In this document: positions 52,309-62,035 of the stretch, piece after piece | Layout: each line of letters opens with the position of its first letter | Numbering within the stretch: the first letter of the stretch is position 1 | Program-made: the position numbers and the translations under genes | Source: Burkholderia sp. Bp8992 | GTDB taxonomy: Bacteria > Pseudomonadota > Gammaproteobacteria > Burkholderiales > Burkholderiaceae | Length of the DNA stretch: 64,000 nt | Assembly (NCBI RefSeq): GCF_003853705.1 | Contig: NZ_QTQI01000029.1 | Coordinates: forward strand, 33,875 to 97,874 | Direction: 5' to 3' | The notes under the pieces: generated by a model | What the model was told of the DNA's origin: nothing | The model's input: only the letters and a program-made list of their open reading frames with translations | Databases searched by the model: none

Positions 52309-53724
52309 ATGAAGCCATTCGATGAAATGCTGCAATCCGGCGACATGGTAAGGGCGCCCTACGCGCGCCTGAAGCAATGGCTCGACACGCAGAATCCCGC
52401 GAGCCTCGCCCAGAAAGCCTACGACGCGGAAGGCGTGTTCCGCAAGACGGGCATCACGTTCGCCGTCTACGGCGACGCAGAGGCCGCCGAGCGGCTGATT
52501 CCGTTCGACATCGTCCCGCGCATCATCTCGGGCGCGGAATGGAGCCGGCTGTCGCTCGGCATCGAGCAGCGCGTGATGGCGCTCAATGCGTTCCTCGACG
52601 ACATCTACCACCGGCAGGAAATCGTGCGCGCGGGCATCGTGCCGAAGCACCTGATCGCGCACAACGAAGCGTTCATCCCGGAGATGATCGACTTCCGGCC
52701 GCCCGGCAACGTTTACACGCACATCATCGGCGTCGACATCGTGCGTACCGGCGAGAACGAGTTCTACGTGCTGGAGGACAACGCGCGTACGCCGTCCGGC
52801 GTGTCGTACATGCTGGAAAACCGCGAGACGATGATGCAGCTCTTCCCCGAGCTGTTCCAGCAGGTGAAGGTGCGCCCGGTCGAAACCTATCCGCAGATGC
52901 TGCGCCAGTCGCTCGCGGCCGTGTGCCCGCCAGGTGGCAACGCCGACAACCCGACCGTCGCGGTGCTCACGCCCGGCATCCACAATTCCGCGTACTACGA
53001 ACATTCGTTCCTCGCCGACCAGATGGGCGTGCACCTCGTCGAGGGCAGCGACCTGCAGGTGGTCGACGGCCGCGTCGCGATGCGCACGACCGAAGGCTTC
53101 CAGCCGATCGACGTGCTGTACCGCCGCGTCGACGATGCGTTCCTCGATCCGCTCACGTTCCGCCCCGATTCGGTGCTCGGCGTGGCGGGCATCATGGACG
53201 TGTACCGCGCCGGCAACATCACGATCGCGAATGCGCCCGGCACGGGCATCGCCGACGACAAGGCGATCTACTCGTACATGCCGGAGATCGTCGAGTTCTA
53301 CACGGGCCGCAAGGCGCTGCTGGAGAACGTGCCGACCTGGCGCTGCGGCGAGGCCGACAGCCTGAAGTACGTGCTCGAGCATCTCGACGAACTGGTCGTG
53401 AAGGAAGTGCACGGCTCGGGCGGCTACGGGATGCTGGTCGGGCCGTGCGCGTCGAAGGCCGAGCTCGAGGCGTTTTCCGCCAAGCTGCGCGCGCGCCCCG
53501 CGAACTACATCGCGCAACCGACGCTCGCGCTGTCCACGACGCCGATCCTGACCGACGCCGGCCTCGCGCCGCGCCACGTCGACCTGCGACCGTTCGTGCT
53601 GGTGTCGGACCGGATCCGCATCACGCCGGGTGGGCTCACGCGCGTCGCGCTGAAGGAGGGATCGCTCGTCGTCAACTCGAGCCAGGGCGGCGGCACCAAG
53701 GACACCTGGGTGCTGGCCGACTGA
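52309..53724 (+). CDS. Circularly permuted ATP-grasp protein (DUF404/407)
   Basis: This 471-residue protein of the circularly permuted ATP-grasp type shows FRKTGITFAVYGDAEAAER, RIISGAEWSRLSLGIEQRV, the YVLEDNARTPSGVSYMLENRE ligand stretch and VVKEVHGSGGYGMLVGP. It also has QPTLALSTTPILT and the C-terminal KDTWVLAD. Family members are thought to form amide bonds onto peptides or proteins using ATP; no substrate is proven. ATG 52309 has GGAGA 8 bases before it; ATG 52294 is an alternative. It is the first gene after the sigma-54 promoter. Confidence 0.82.
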   Translation: MKPFDEMLQSGDMVRAPYARLKQWLDTQNPASLAQKAYDAEGVFRKTGITFAVYGDAEAAERLIPFDIVPRIISGAEWSRLSLGIEQRVMALNAFLDDIYHRQEIVRAGIVPKHLIAHNEAFIPEMIDFRPPGNVYTHIIGVDIVRTGENEFYVLEDNARTPSGVSYMLENRETMMQLFPELFQQVKVRPVETYPQMLRQSLAAVCPPGGNADNPTVAVLTPGIHNSAYYEHSFLADQMGVHLVEGSDLQVVDGRVAMRTTEGFQPIDVLYRRVDDAFLDPLTFRPDSVLGVAGIMDVYRAGNITIANAPGTGIADDKAIYSYMPEIVEFYTGRKALLENVPTWRCGEADSLKYVLEHLDELVVKEVHGSGGYGMLVGPCASKAELEAFSAKLRARPANYIAQPTLALSTTPILTDAGLAPRHVDLRPFVLVSDRIRITPGGLTRVALKEGSLVVNSSQGGGTKDTWVLAD

Positions 53725-53788
53725 GCCGGACGCGACCGCGCGCGCCGGAACCGGCGCGCCAACCGAACGAAGACGGAGTGGACACGAG

Positions 53789-54730
53789 ATGCTTCTGGGA
53801 CGTACTGCAAGCGGCCTCTACTGGATGTACCGCTATATCGAGCGCGCGGAGAACATCGCGCGCATCGTCGATGCCGGACTGCGGATGGCGCTCACGCGCA
53901 CGTCCGACGCGCCGGCCGAATGGTCGTCGGTGCTCGTCAGCTCGGGCACGGACGAAGGCTACCGGCAGAAATACGACGCGTATGCGGCCGATACCGTGAC
54001 CGACTACCTGTTGCGCGACCGCGATAACCCGTCGAGCGTGCTGTCGTGCATCGAGGCCGCGCGCTCGAACGCGCGGATGGTGCGCACGGCGCTGACGCGC
54101 GAGGCGTGGGAAAGCGTGAACGGCGCGTGGCTTGCGCTGCGTCGCGCGCTGGCGCAGCCGGTGCCGGAGAGCGAGTTGCCGAACGTGCTCGACCAGGTGA
54201 AGCGCGAAACCGCACTGATCCTCGGCAGCTTTTACAGCACGATGCTGCGCAACGAGATCTTCGATTTCGCGCAGATCGGCGCATTCATCGAGCGTGCCGA
54301 CAACACCGCGCGGATCATCGACGTGAAATACCACCTGCTGCTGCCGTCGGTGTCGCACGTCGGCACGATCCTCGACAACTACCAGTGGGAGACGATCCTG
54401 CGCTGCGTCGCCGCGCACCGCTCGTACCGCTGGGTGTACGACGTGCAGTACAAGCCGGTGAACATCGCCGATTACCTGATCCTGAACGGCCGCATGCCGC
54501 GTTCGCTGCGCTATTGCTACGGGCGCGTCGTGTCGAGCCTGAACCTGCTCGCGAAGGATTACGGCGTGACACACCCGTGTCACGACACGGCCACGAAGAT
54601 CCTGCAGATGCTGTCCGATACCTCGGTCGAGCGGGTCTTCAAGAGCGGCCTGCACGAGTTCCTGACCGACTTCATCGGCCGCAACAACAGCCTCGGGCTC
54701 GAAATCGCCCAGGCTTACAACTTCGACTGA
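53789..54730 (+). CDS. Alpha-E domain protein (DUF403)
   Basis: This 313-residue, almost wholly helical protein begins LLGRTASGLYWMYRYIERAENIARIVDAGLRMA, the hallmark of alpha-E proteins. Repeated DNTARIIDVKYHLLLP and DYLILNGRMPRSLRYCY motifs follow. Alpha-E proteins are always found with circularly permuted ATP-grasp and transglutaminase genes and are believed to act with them in peptide modification. It lies 64 bases after the ATP-grasp gene and 9 bases ahead of the transglutaminase. Confidence 0.85.
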   Translation: MLLGRTASGLYWMYRYIERAENIARIVDAGLRMALTRTSDAPAEWSSVLVSSGTDEGYRQKYDAYAADTVTDYLLRDRDNPSSVLSCIEAARSNARMVRTALTREAWESVNGAWLALRRALAQPVPESELPNVLDQVKRETALILGSFYSTMLRNEIFDFAQIGAFIERADNTARIIDVKYHLLLPSVSHVGTILDNYQWETILRCVAAHRSYRWVYDVQYKPVNIADYLILNGRMPRSLRYCYGRVVSSLNLLAKDYGVTHPCHDTATKILQMLSDTSVERVFKSGLHEFLTDFIGRNNSLGLEIAQAYNFD

Positions 54731-54739
54731 GAACTTGCC

Positions 54740-55717
54740 ATGCGACTCGCCATTCGACACATCTCGCGTTATCAGTTCGACGACCAAGCCACCCATGCGC
54801 TGCAACGGCTGCGGCTGCGCCCGCAGTCGGGCCCCGGGCAGACGGTGCGCGCGTGGCAGGTCACGATCGACGGCGTCGAGCCGTCGCTGTCGTACGCCGA
54901 CGGGCTCGGCAACCGGATCGACCTCGTGCGTCACGATCGCGGCGCGAAGGCCGAGATCGTGGTCGTCGCGGCCGGCGTCGTCGAGACGCAGGATCGTGCG
55001 GGCATTCTCGGGCATCCCGAAGGCTATGCGCCGCCCTGGATCTTCGAGCGCGAGACCGCCCTCACGAAGGCCGGCGACACCGTGCGCGAGCTCGCGGAAG
55101 CGCTGCCGATCGATCCGCAGGGCCTCGACGCACTGCACTGGCTGATGACGGAAGTGCACGGCCGCATCGCGTATGCGCCGAACCTGGCCGCCGACGCGCC
55201 CGTCGACGCGGAAACCGCGCTGCAAAACGGCCAGGGCACGAGCCGCGACCACGCGCATGCATTCATCTCGGCCGCGCGCGTGCTGAAGATTCCCGCGCGT
55301 TACATCTCGGGCTACGTGCTCGCCGACAGCGCGATGCAGCGCATCGCCGATGCGAAGCAGAACGCGGGCGACGTCGAGGAGGAGGAAGCGCTCGCGCTGC
55401 AGAGCGGCGAGGGCATGCAGCAGGTGCTCGGCGCGTCGCATGCCGCACAATCGCAAGGGCTGCCGCAACCGGCGCTCGGCGCCCAGCCGCAGGCCGCCGC
55501 GCTGATGCAGCAGCCGGCCGGTCATGCGTGGGCCGAGGCCTATGTGGAAGGGCTCGGCTGGGTCGGGTTCGACCCGTTCATGAACCGCTGCCCGGACGAG
55601 CGCTACGTGCGCATCGCGGTCGGCCTCGATTATCGCGACGCGCAGCCGGTGACGGGGCTCGGCGCCACGGCCGTCGGCGTCGAGATCAGCGTCGTGCAGA
55701 CGCCCGAGCTCGTCTGA
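54740..55717 (+). CDS. Transglutaminase-like protein with Ser in place of catalytic Cys
   Basis: This 325-residue protein has an N-terminal beta domain of the bacterial transglutaminase kind (RLAIRHISRYQFDDQA, about 1-90) and a cysteine-protease-like core. In the core the expected GxCxD motif reads GTSRDHAHAF: codon AGC at 55241 encodes Ser168 where Cys is usual. The histidine (His262 in GHAWAEAYVEG) and the acidic GFDPFMNR site are present. It may be inactive or may use serine. An insertion rich in Glu/Gln (about 205-245) lies between motif and histidine. Confidence 0.82.
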   Translation: MRLAIRHISRYQFDDQATHALQRLRLRPQSGPGQTVRAWQVTIDGVEPSLSYADGLGNRIDLVRHDRGAKAEIVVVAAGVVETQDRAGILGHPEGYAPPWIFERETALTKAGDTVRELAEALPIDPQGLDALHWLMTEVHGRIAYAPNLAADAPVDAETALQNGQGTSRDHAHAFISAARVLKIPARYISGYVLADSAMQRIADAKQNAGDVEEEEALALQSGEGMQQVLGASHAAQSQGLPQPALGAQPQAAALMQQPAGHAWAEAYVEGLGWVGFDPFMNRCPDERYVRIAVGLDYRDAQPVTGLGATAVGVEISVVQTPELV

Positions 55718-55809
55718 CCCGACGCGCGCTTTCGCCGAATCCGCCATGCCGGGCCGCCGCGTCGAGTGCGACGCGGCGGCCCGGCCGGCCCAACCCGAAC
55801 CGAGCTCCC

Positions 55810-58800
55810 ATGTCCATCCACGTCGCGCTGCATCACACCACCCGCTATCGCTACGACCGGCTCGTCAACCTCGGCCCGCAGGTCGTGCGGCTGCGGCCCG
55901 CGCCGCATTGCCGGACACCGATCCTCGCGTATTCGATGACGGTCGAGCCCGCGCAGCACTTCATCAACTGGCAGCAGGACCCGTTCTCGAACTATCTCGC
56001 GCGGCTCGTGTTTCCGGAGCGTACCGAGCACTTCGAGATCACGATCGATCTCGTCGCCGAGATGTCGGTATACAACCCGTTCGACTTCTTCCTCGAAGCG
56101 AGCGCCGAGCAATACCCGTTCAGCTATGACGACGCGCTGAAGACCGAGCTCGCGCCGTATCTCGTCTGCGATCCGCAGACGAGCGCATCGAAACTGTTCC
56201 GCACGTATCTCGACGGCGTCGATCTCACGCCGGCCGGCACCGTGAACTTCCTCGTCGCGCTGAACCAGCAGCTTCAGCGCGACATCGGCTATCTCGTGCG
56301 GATGGAACCCGGCGTGCAAACGCCCGAGCAGACGCTCGAGCTCGCGTCCGGCTCGTGCCGCGACAGCGCCTGGCTGCTCGTGCAGCTGTGCCGCCATCTC
56401 GGCATCGCCGCGCGTTTCGTGTCGGGCTACCTGATCCAGCTCACGCCCGACGTGAAGTCGCTCGACGGCCCGAGCGGCACGTCGGTCGACTTCACCGACC
56501 TGCACGCGTGGTGCGAGGTCTACCTGCCGGGCGCCGGCTGGATCGGCTTCGACCCGACGTCGGGCCTGCTCGCCGGCGAAGGGCATATTCCGCTCGCATG
56601 CACGCCGCAGCCGACGAGCGCCGCGCCGGTCGAAGGGCTGATCGACGAGTGCGAGGTGTCGTTCGAGCACGAGATGACCGTGACGCGCGTGTACGAATCG
56701 CCGCGCGTGACGAAACCGTATACGGAATCGCAGTGGGACGCCGTGCTGACGCTCGGCACACAGGTCGACGGCGCGCTGGCGGCCGGCGACGTGCGGCTCA
56801 CGCAGGGCGGCGAGCCGACCTTCGTGTCGATCGACGATCGCGACGGCGCCGAGTGGAACACCGATGCGCTCGGCCCGACCAAGCGCGGCTATGCGACCGA
56901 ACTCGTGCAGCGACTGCGCGCCGAGTACGGCGACGGCGGTTTCCTGCACTTCGGGCAGGGCAAGTGGTATCCGGGCGAGCAATTGCCGCGCTGGGCGCTG
57001 TCGATCTTCTGGCGCGCGGACGGCCAGCCCGTATGGCACGATCCGTCGCTGTTCGCCGACGAGCGCGAGCCGTCCGCATATACGACCGACGACGCGAAGC
57101 GCTTCATCGATGCGCTCGCCGCGCGGCTGAACCTGACCGATGAATTCATCCGGCCCGGCTACGAGGATGTCTGGTACTACCTGTGGCGCGAGCGCCGGCT
57201 GCCCGTCAACGTCGATCCGTTCGACTCGCGGCTCGACGACGAGCTCGAGCGCGCGCGGTTGCGCAAGGTGTTCGATCAGCAGCTCGACAGCGTCGTAGGC
57301 TACGTGCTGCCGGTCAAGCGCACGGACGACACGCCAGGCCTCGACGGGCCGCGCTGGCAGACCGGCCCGTGGTTCTTCCGCGACGAGCGGATGTATCTCG
57401 TGCCGGGCGATTCGCCGATGGGCTATCGGCTGCCGCTCGATTCGCTGCCGTGGGCCACCCGCTCCGACCACCCGTACCTGGTCGAACGCGATCCGTTCGC
57501 GCCGCGCACCGCGCTGCCGGACGCCGCCGCGATCCGCGCACGCTACGCGGGCCCGGCCGACGCGCCGCGCTACCTGGCCGGCGTGCATCGCGAAGCGTCC
57601 GCGCAGACCGTGATGCAGTGGCGCGACGATGGCACGGCCGCGAGCGGCCGACCGGGCGCCGCGGACCCGCAGCGCCGGCCCGAGCGCTTCGAATCGGCCG
57701 CGTGGATCACGCGCACCGCGCTGTGCGTCGAAGTGCGCAACGGCATCCTGTACCTGTTCATGCCGCCGCTTGCCGCGCTCGAGGATTATCTCGAGCTGCT
57801 CGGCGCGATCGAGCTGACCGCGCACGCGCTCGGCGTGAAACTGGTGCTCGAAGGCTATCCGCCGCCGCGCGATGCGCGGCTGAAGATGCTGCAGGTGACG
57901 CCCGATCCCGGCGTGATCGAGGTGAACATCCATCCGGCCGCGAGCTTCGACGAGCTCGTCGACCACACCGAATTCCTGTACGACGCCGCGTGGCAGTCGC
58001 GGCTGTGCAGCGAGAAGTTCATGGTCGACGGCCGCCACGTCGGCACCGGCGGCGGCAACCACTTCGTGCTCGGCGGTGCGACGCCGGCCGACAGCCCGTT
58101 CCTGCGCCGCCCGGACCTGCTCGCGAGCCTGATCGCGTACTGGCACAACCATCCGTCGCTGTCCTACCTGTTCTCCGGGCTGTTCATCGGGCCGACGAGC
58201 CAGGCACCGCGCGTCGACGAGGCGCGCAACGACCAGCTCTACGAACTCGACATCGCGTTCGCCGAGATCCAGCGCAACAAGCTGCTGTTCGGTCAGGACA
58301 TGCCGCCGTGGCTCGTCGACCGCGTGCTGCGCAACCTGCTGATCGACGTGACGGGCAACACGCACCGCAGCGAGTTCTGCATCGACAAGCTGTACTCGCC
58401 CGATTCGTCGACCGGCCGGCTCGGCCTGCTCGAACTGCGCGCGTTCGAAATGCCGCCGCATGCGCGAATGAGCATCGTGCAGCAACTGCTGCTGCGTGCA
58501 CTGGTCGCGCGTTTCTGGGCCGCGCCGTACACGACGCCGCTCACGCGCTGGGGCACCGCGCTGCACGACCGCTTCATGCTGCCCGAGTTTCTTCAGATGG
58601 ATTTCGACGATGTGCTCGCCGAACTGCGCGATGCCGGTTTCGCGTTCGATCCGGCGTGGTTCGCGCCGCACTTCGAATTCCGCTTCCCGCTGTTCGGCCA
58701 GATCGCGGTGAACGGCATGCAGCTGTCGCTGCGCGGCGCGCTGGAGCCGTGGCACGTGATGGGCGAGGAGGGCGCGCCCGGCGGCACGGTGCGCTACGTC

Positions 58801-59223
58801 GATTCGTCGGTCGAACGGCTCGAAGTGCGCGTGACGGGGCTGAACGACAACCGCCACGTCGTGACCGTCAACGGCCGCGCGCTGCCGCTGCAGCCGACCG
58901 GCACCGTCGGCGAGTACGTCGCGGGCGTGCGCTACAAGGCGTGGTCGCCGCCGTCGGCGCTGCATCCGACCATTGGCGTGCACGCGCCGCTCACGTTCGA
59001 CATCGTCGATACGTGGCTGCAGCGTTCGCTCGGCGGCTGCCGCTATCACGTCGCGCATCCGGGCGGGCGCAACTACGCGACCTTCCCGGTCAATGCGTAC
59101 GAGGCCGAGAGCCGCCGGCTCGCGCGCTTCGTCGAGATGGGGCATACGCCGGGACGGATGGATGTCGCGGCTGCCGCGCCGAGCCGCGAATTCCCGTTCA
59201 CGCTCGACTTGCGGCGGCCGTGA
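55810..59223 (+). CDS. Transglutaminase-DUF2126 fusion protein
   Basis: In this 1137-residue protein, residues about 1-290 are a transglutaminase-like domain with Cys183 (GSCRDSAWLL), His232 (DLHAWCEVYLPG) and Asp248 (GFDPTSG), so the triad is complete. The rest is DUF2126 with QGGEPTFVSIDDRDGAEW, FGQGKWYPGEQLPRWA, HPAASFDELVDHTEFLYD and GGGNHFVLGG. The last regions are homologous to glutamine-synthetase-like and carboxylate-amine ligases. It is likely a bifunctional peptide-modifying enzyme. Length fits the family (about 1100). ATG 55810 matches the transglutaminase N terminus. Confidence 0.85.
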   Translation: MSIHVALHHTTRYRYDRLVNLGPQVVRLRPAPHCRTPILAYSMTVEPAQHFINWQQDPFSNYLARLVFPERTEHFEITIDLVAEMSVYNPFDFFLEASAEQYPFSYDDALKTELAPYLVCDPQTSASKLFRTYLDGVDLTPAGTVNFLVALNQQLQRDIGYLVRMEPGVQTPEQTLELASGSCRDSAWLLVQLCRHLGIAARFVSGYLIQLTPDVKSLDGPSGTSVDFTDLHAWCEVYLPGAGWIGFDPTSGLLAGEGHIPLACTPQPTSAAPVEGLIDECEVSFEHEMTVTRVYESPRVTKPYTESQWDAVLTLGTQVDGALAAGDVRLTQGGEPTFVSIDDRDGAEWNTDALGPTKRGYATELVQRLRAEYGDGGFLHFGQGKWYPGEQLPRWALSIFWRADGQPVWHDPSLFADEREPSAYTTDDAKRFIDALAARLNLTDEFIRPGYEDVWYYLWRERRLPVNVDPFDSRLDDELERARLRKVFDQQLDSVVGYVLPVKRTDDTPGLDGPRWQTGPWFFRDERMYLVPGDSPMGYRLPLDSLPWATRSDHPYLVERDPFAPRTALPDAAAIRARYAGPADAPRYLAGVHREASAQTVMQWRDDGTAASGRPGAADPQRRPERFESAAWITRTALCVEVRNGILYLFMPPLAALEDYLELLGAIELTAHALGVKLVLEGYPPPRDARLKMLQVTPDPGVIEVNIHPAASFDELVDHTEFLYDAAWQSRLCSEKFMVDGRHVGTGGGNHFVLGGATPADSPFLRRPDLLASLIAYWHNHPSLSYLFSGLFIGPTSQAPRVDEARNDQLYELDIAFAEIQRNKLLFGQDMPPWLVDRVLRNLLIDVTGNTHRSEFCIDKLYSPDSSTGRLGLLELRAFEMPPHARMSIVQQLLLRALVARFWAAPYTTPLTRWGTALHDRFMLPEFLQMDFDDVLAELRDAGFAFDPAWFAPHFEFRFPLFGQIAVNGMQLSLRGALEPWHVMGEEGAPGGTVRYVDSSVERLEVRVTGLNDNRHVVTVNGRALPLQPTGTVGEYVAGVRYKAWSPPSALHPTIGVHAPLTFDIVDTWLQRSLGGCRYHVAHPGGRNYATFPVNAYEAESRRLARFVEMGHTPGRMDVAAAAPSREFPFTLDLRRP

Positions 59224-59386
59224 TCCAGCGATGACGGGGCGGAGGACGACGATGCGCGGCTCGCAACCTCCCGGCGGCCGCGCCGGAATGCTAGGATGCG
59301 GGCAGATTGCGGCCGCGCGCCGCAGCAGCTTGCCGCCGGTGCGGCGGCGCGCATGCGCCGTTGCACCCTGAAGACGGAACGACATC

Positions 59387-62035
59387 GTGCCGCCCATTGA
59401 CACCGATCATCTCGCCGCCCTCGACGCGATGCCCACGCTTTTCGATTCCGGCGCGCAGCCGGATGCCGCCGAACTGGCTGCCGCGCTCGCGGCGCCGGCG
59501 GCCGCCGGCCGCTACGACGAACTGCGCGGCAGCGCGGCCGGCCTGAACGCGCCTGCGCTTGCGCCCGCCTGGCGCAGTTTCTTCACATCGATCGGCAGCG
59601 ACGGCGTGGCCGACCTCGATCGCCGCGCCGACGCGCTGCACCGGCGCATGCGCGAGAACGGCCTGTTCTATCAGCTGCACGAGCAGCGCGCCGGCGACGG
59701 CGCGGCCGGCCCGTGGTCGCTCGACCTGCTGCCGCTGATCGTCACGCCCGAGGACTGGGTCGGAATCGAGCGCGGGGTGCTGCAGCGCGTGCGGCTGCTC
59801 AACGCGACGCTGGCCGACCTCTACGGGCCGCAGACGATCCTGCAGCGCGGGCTGTTGCCGCCTGCGCTCGTCACCGGTCATCCCGGCTACCTGCGCGCGA
59901 TGCGCGGCGCACGCGTGCCGGGCGACACGTGGCTGCACGTCGTCGCGTTCGATCTCGCGCGCGGCCCCGACGGGCAGTGGCGGATCGTCGCGCAGCACAC
60001 GCAGGGCGCGGCCGGGCTCGGCTACCTGCTCGAAAACCGCCTGATCGTGTCGCGGCTCTTTCCGCGCGGGTTTCGCGGGCTGCGCGTGCAGCGGCTCGCG
60101 TCCGCGTACCGCGCGCTGCTGCAGAGCATGCAGTCGCTCAGCCCGGCCCGCAAGAATTCGCGGATCGTGCTGCTGACGCCGGGGCCGCACAGCGCGACGT
60201 ATTTCGAGCACGCGTATCTCGCGCGCTACCTCGGCCTCACGCTCGTCGAAGGCGGCGACCTGACCGCGCGCGACAACCGCGTGTTCCTGAAGACGCTGAG
60301 CGGGCTCGAACCGGTGCACGGCATCCTGCGGCGCGTCGACGATGCGTGGCTCGATCCGCTCGAACTGCGGACCGACTCGATGCTCGGCGTGCCGGGGCTG
60401 CTGCAGGCTGTGCGTGCGGGCAACGTGCTGCTCGCGAATGCGCCGGGCTCGGGCTTCCTCGAATCGCCGGCGATGCTCGGCTTCATGCCGCGCCTCGCCG
60501 AAGGGCTGCTCGGCGAAACGCTGACGCTGCCGGCCGTGCATTCGTGGTGGTGCGGCGAGGCGGCCGCCTGCGACGACGCGTTGCCGCAGCTCGCGCGCGG
60601 CATCATCAAGGCCTCCTATCCACCCGAGGTGCAGGCCGGCGGCGGGTTCGAGCCGGTGATCGGCGCACGGCTCACGCAGCCGCAGCTGGCCGAATGGCGC
60701 GCGCGGATCCTCGCGCAGCCCGAACACTACACGGTGCAGGCCGACCTGCCGCTGTCGCAGGCGCCGACCTGGCCGCGGTCCGACGAGCCCGACGGCAACG
60801 GCGGCGCACGCATCGTGCCGAAGCCGCTGCTGCTGCGCGTCTTCGCGCTCGCCGACGGCGCGCAGCGCTGGCGGCTCCTGCCGGGCGGGCTGTCGCGGGT
60901 CGGCACACGCGACACGCTGTTCAACGCGCCCATGCCGCGCGGCGGCAGCACCGTCGATACATGGGTGATGACCGAGGGCATCGTCGATTCGACGACGCTG
61001 CTGCAGACACACCTCGGCCCCGACGACCTCGTCGAACGGCCCCGCGCGATCGCGAGCCGTGCGGCGGAGAACCTGTTCTGGCTCGGCCGTTACACCGAGC
61101 GCGCGACCAACCTGATGCGGCTGGCCCGCGCCGCGCTCGAACGGCTGCGCGGCGAAGACGATGTCGACAGCCCCGCGCATCTGGAACTGATCGATACGCT
61201 GTGCCGCGACACGGGCCTGATCGCGGCCGACGCACCGAATGCCGTCGATGCGCCGCGCGCGTTCCAGCACGCGCTCGCGACATCGCTGACGCGCGGCGCC
61301 GATCGCACGTCGGGCATCGCGTCGTGCCTGTTCGGGATGCGCGGCGCGGCGGCCGCGATCCGCGAACGGCTGTCGAGCGATCAGTGGCGGCTGATCGACG
61401 ACGCGACGCAACTGTTCGCGGACAGCGCCGGCCTGCCGGAAGCCGAGGAGCAGATCGGCAACGAGGCACTGCAGCTGCTGGAGCGCCTGGGCCTGCTGCT
61501 CGGCGCGATCACCGGCGCGCAGACCGACAACATGACCCGCGACGACGGCTGGCGCTTGCTGTCGATCGGCCGGCAGATCGACCGGCTGGATTTCCTATGC
61601 AGCGTGCTGAAGTTCGCGTTCGACGAAGGCGCGGTGCATCGGCAGGACGGCTTCGAACTCGTGCTGGAGCTGTTCGACAGCACGATCACGTTCCGCTCGC
61701 GATTCCAGCGCGGCTTCGATGTCGCGCCGCTGCTGTCGCTCGTCGTGCTCGATACCGACAACCCGCGCTCGCTCGGCTGGGTCGTGCAGGCGCTGCGCGG
61801 CCGGCTGACGAAAGTCGAGCGCAGCGAAGGCTATGCGCTGTCCGAGCTGGCCGAGACGGTTCCGGACGTTCCCGCGTGGTCGCTGCATGAGCTGTGCGAG
61901 ACCGCCGAAGGCGGCCGGCACGACAAGCTGCTCGCCGCGCTCGACACGACGGTGAAGGCGGTGTGGGAGCTGTCGAACCGGATCGGCGAGCGCTATTTCA
62001 GCCACGTGCGCGAGGCGGGCAGGACGCTATGGTGA
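59387..62035 (+). CDS. Fused circularly permuted ATP-grasp and alpha-E protein
   Basis: This 882-residue protein has an N-terminal half (about 90-540) equal to the ATP-grasp protein encoded at 52309. It shares RVLLNATLADLYGPQ-like, YLLENRLIVSRLF and DDAWLDPLELRTDSMLGVPG stretches and ends with RGGSTVDTWVMT. From about residue 552 an alpha-E domain begins (AAENLFWLGRYTERATNLMRLA). Both modules are separate genes upstream in the same cluster. It starts at GTG 59387. The stop overlaps the next start by 7 bases. Confidence 0.85.
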   Translation: MPPIDTDHLAALDAMPTLFDSGAQPDAAELAAALAAPAAAGRYDELRGSAAGLNAPALAPAWRSFFTSIGSDGVADLDRRADALHRRMRENGLFYQLHEQRAGDGAAGPWSLDLLPLIVTPEDWVGIERGVLQRVRLLNATLADLYGPQTILQRGLLPPALVTGHPGYLRAMRGARVPGDTWLHVVAFDLARGPDGQWRIVAQHTQGAAGLGYLLENRLIVSRLFPRGFRGLRVQRLASAYRALLQSMQSLSPARKNSRIVLLTPGPHSATYFEHAYLARYLGLTLVEGGDLTARDNRVFLKTLSGLEPVHGILRRVDDAWLDPLELRTDSMLGVPGLLQAVRAGNVLLANAPGSGFLESPAMLGFMPRLAEGLLGETLTLPAVHSWWCGEAAACDDALPQLARGIIKASYPPEVQAGGGFEPVIGARLTQPQLAEWRARILAQPEHYTVQADLPLSQAPTWPRSDEPDGNGGARIVPKPLLLRVFALADGAQRWRLLPGGLSRVGTRDTLFNAPMPRGGSTVDTWVMTEGIVDSTTLLQTHLGPDDLVERPRAIASRAAENLFWLGRYTERATNLMRLARAALERLRGEDDVDSPAHLELIDTLCRDTGLIAADAPNAVDAPRAFQHALATSLTRGADRTSGIASCLFGMRGAAAAIRERLSSDQWRLIDDATQLFADSAGLPEAEEQIGNEALQLLERLGLLLGAITGAQTDNMTRDDGWRLLSIGRQIDRLDFLCSVLKFAFDEGAVHRQDGFELVLELFDSTITFRSRFQRGFDVAPLLSLVVLDTDNPRSLGWVVQALRGRLTKVERSEGYALSELAETVPDVPAWSLHELCETAEGGRHDKLLAALDTTVKAVWELSNRIGERYFSHVREAGRTLW

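Noticed and set aside
51906-52346. Small frames in the gap before the ATP-grasp cluster
   Set aside because: They overlap the NtrC and sigma-54 elements and lack protein-like features.
55630-59403. Long minus-strand frame opposite the DUF2126 gene
   Set aside because: It is an antisense shadow; the plus-strand protein shows clear domain motifs.
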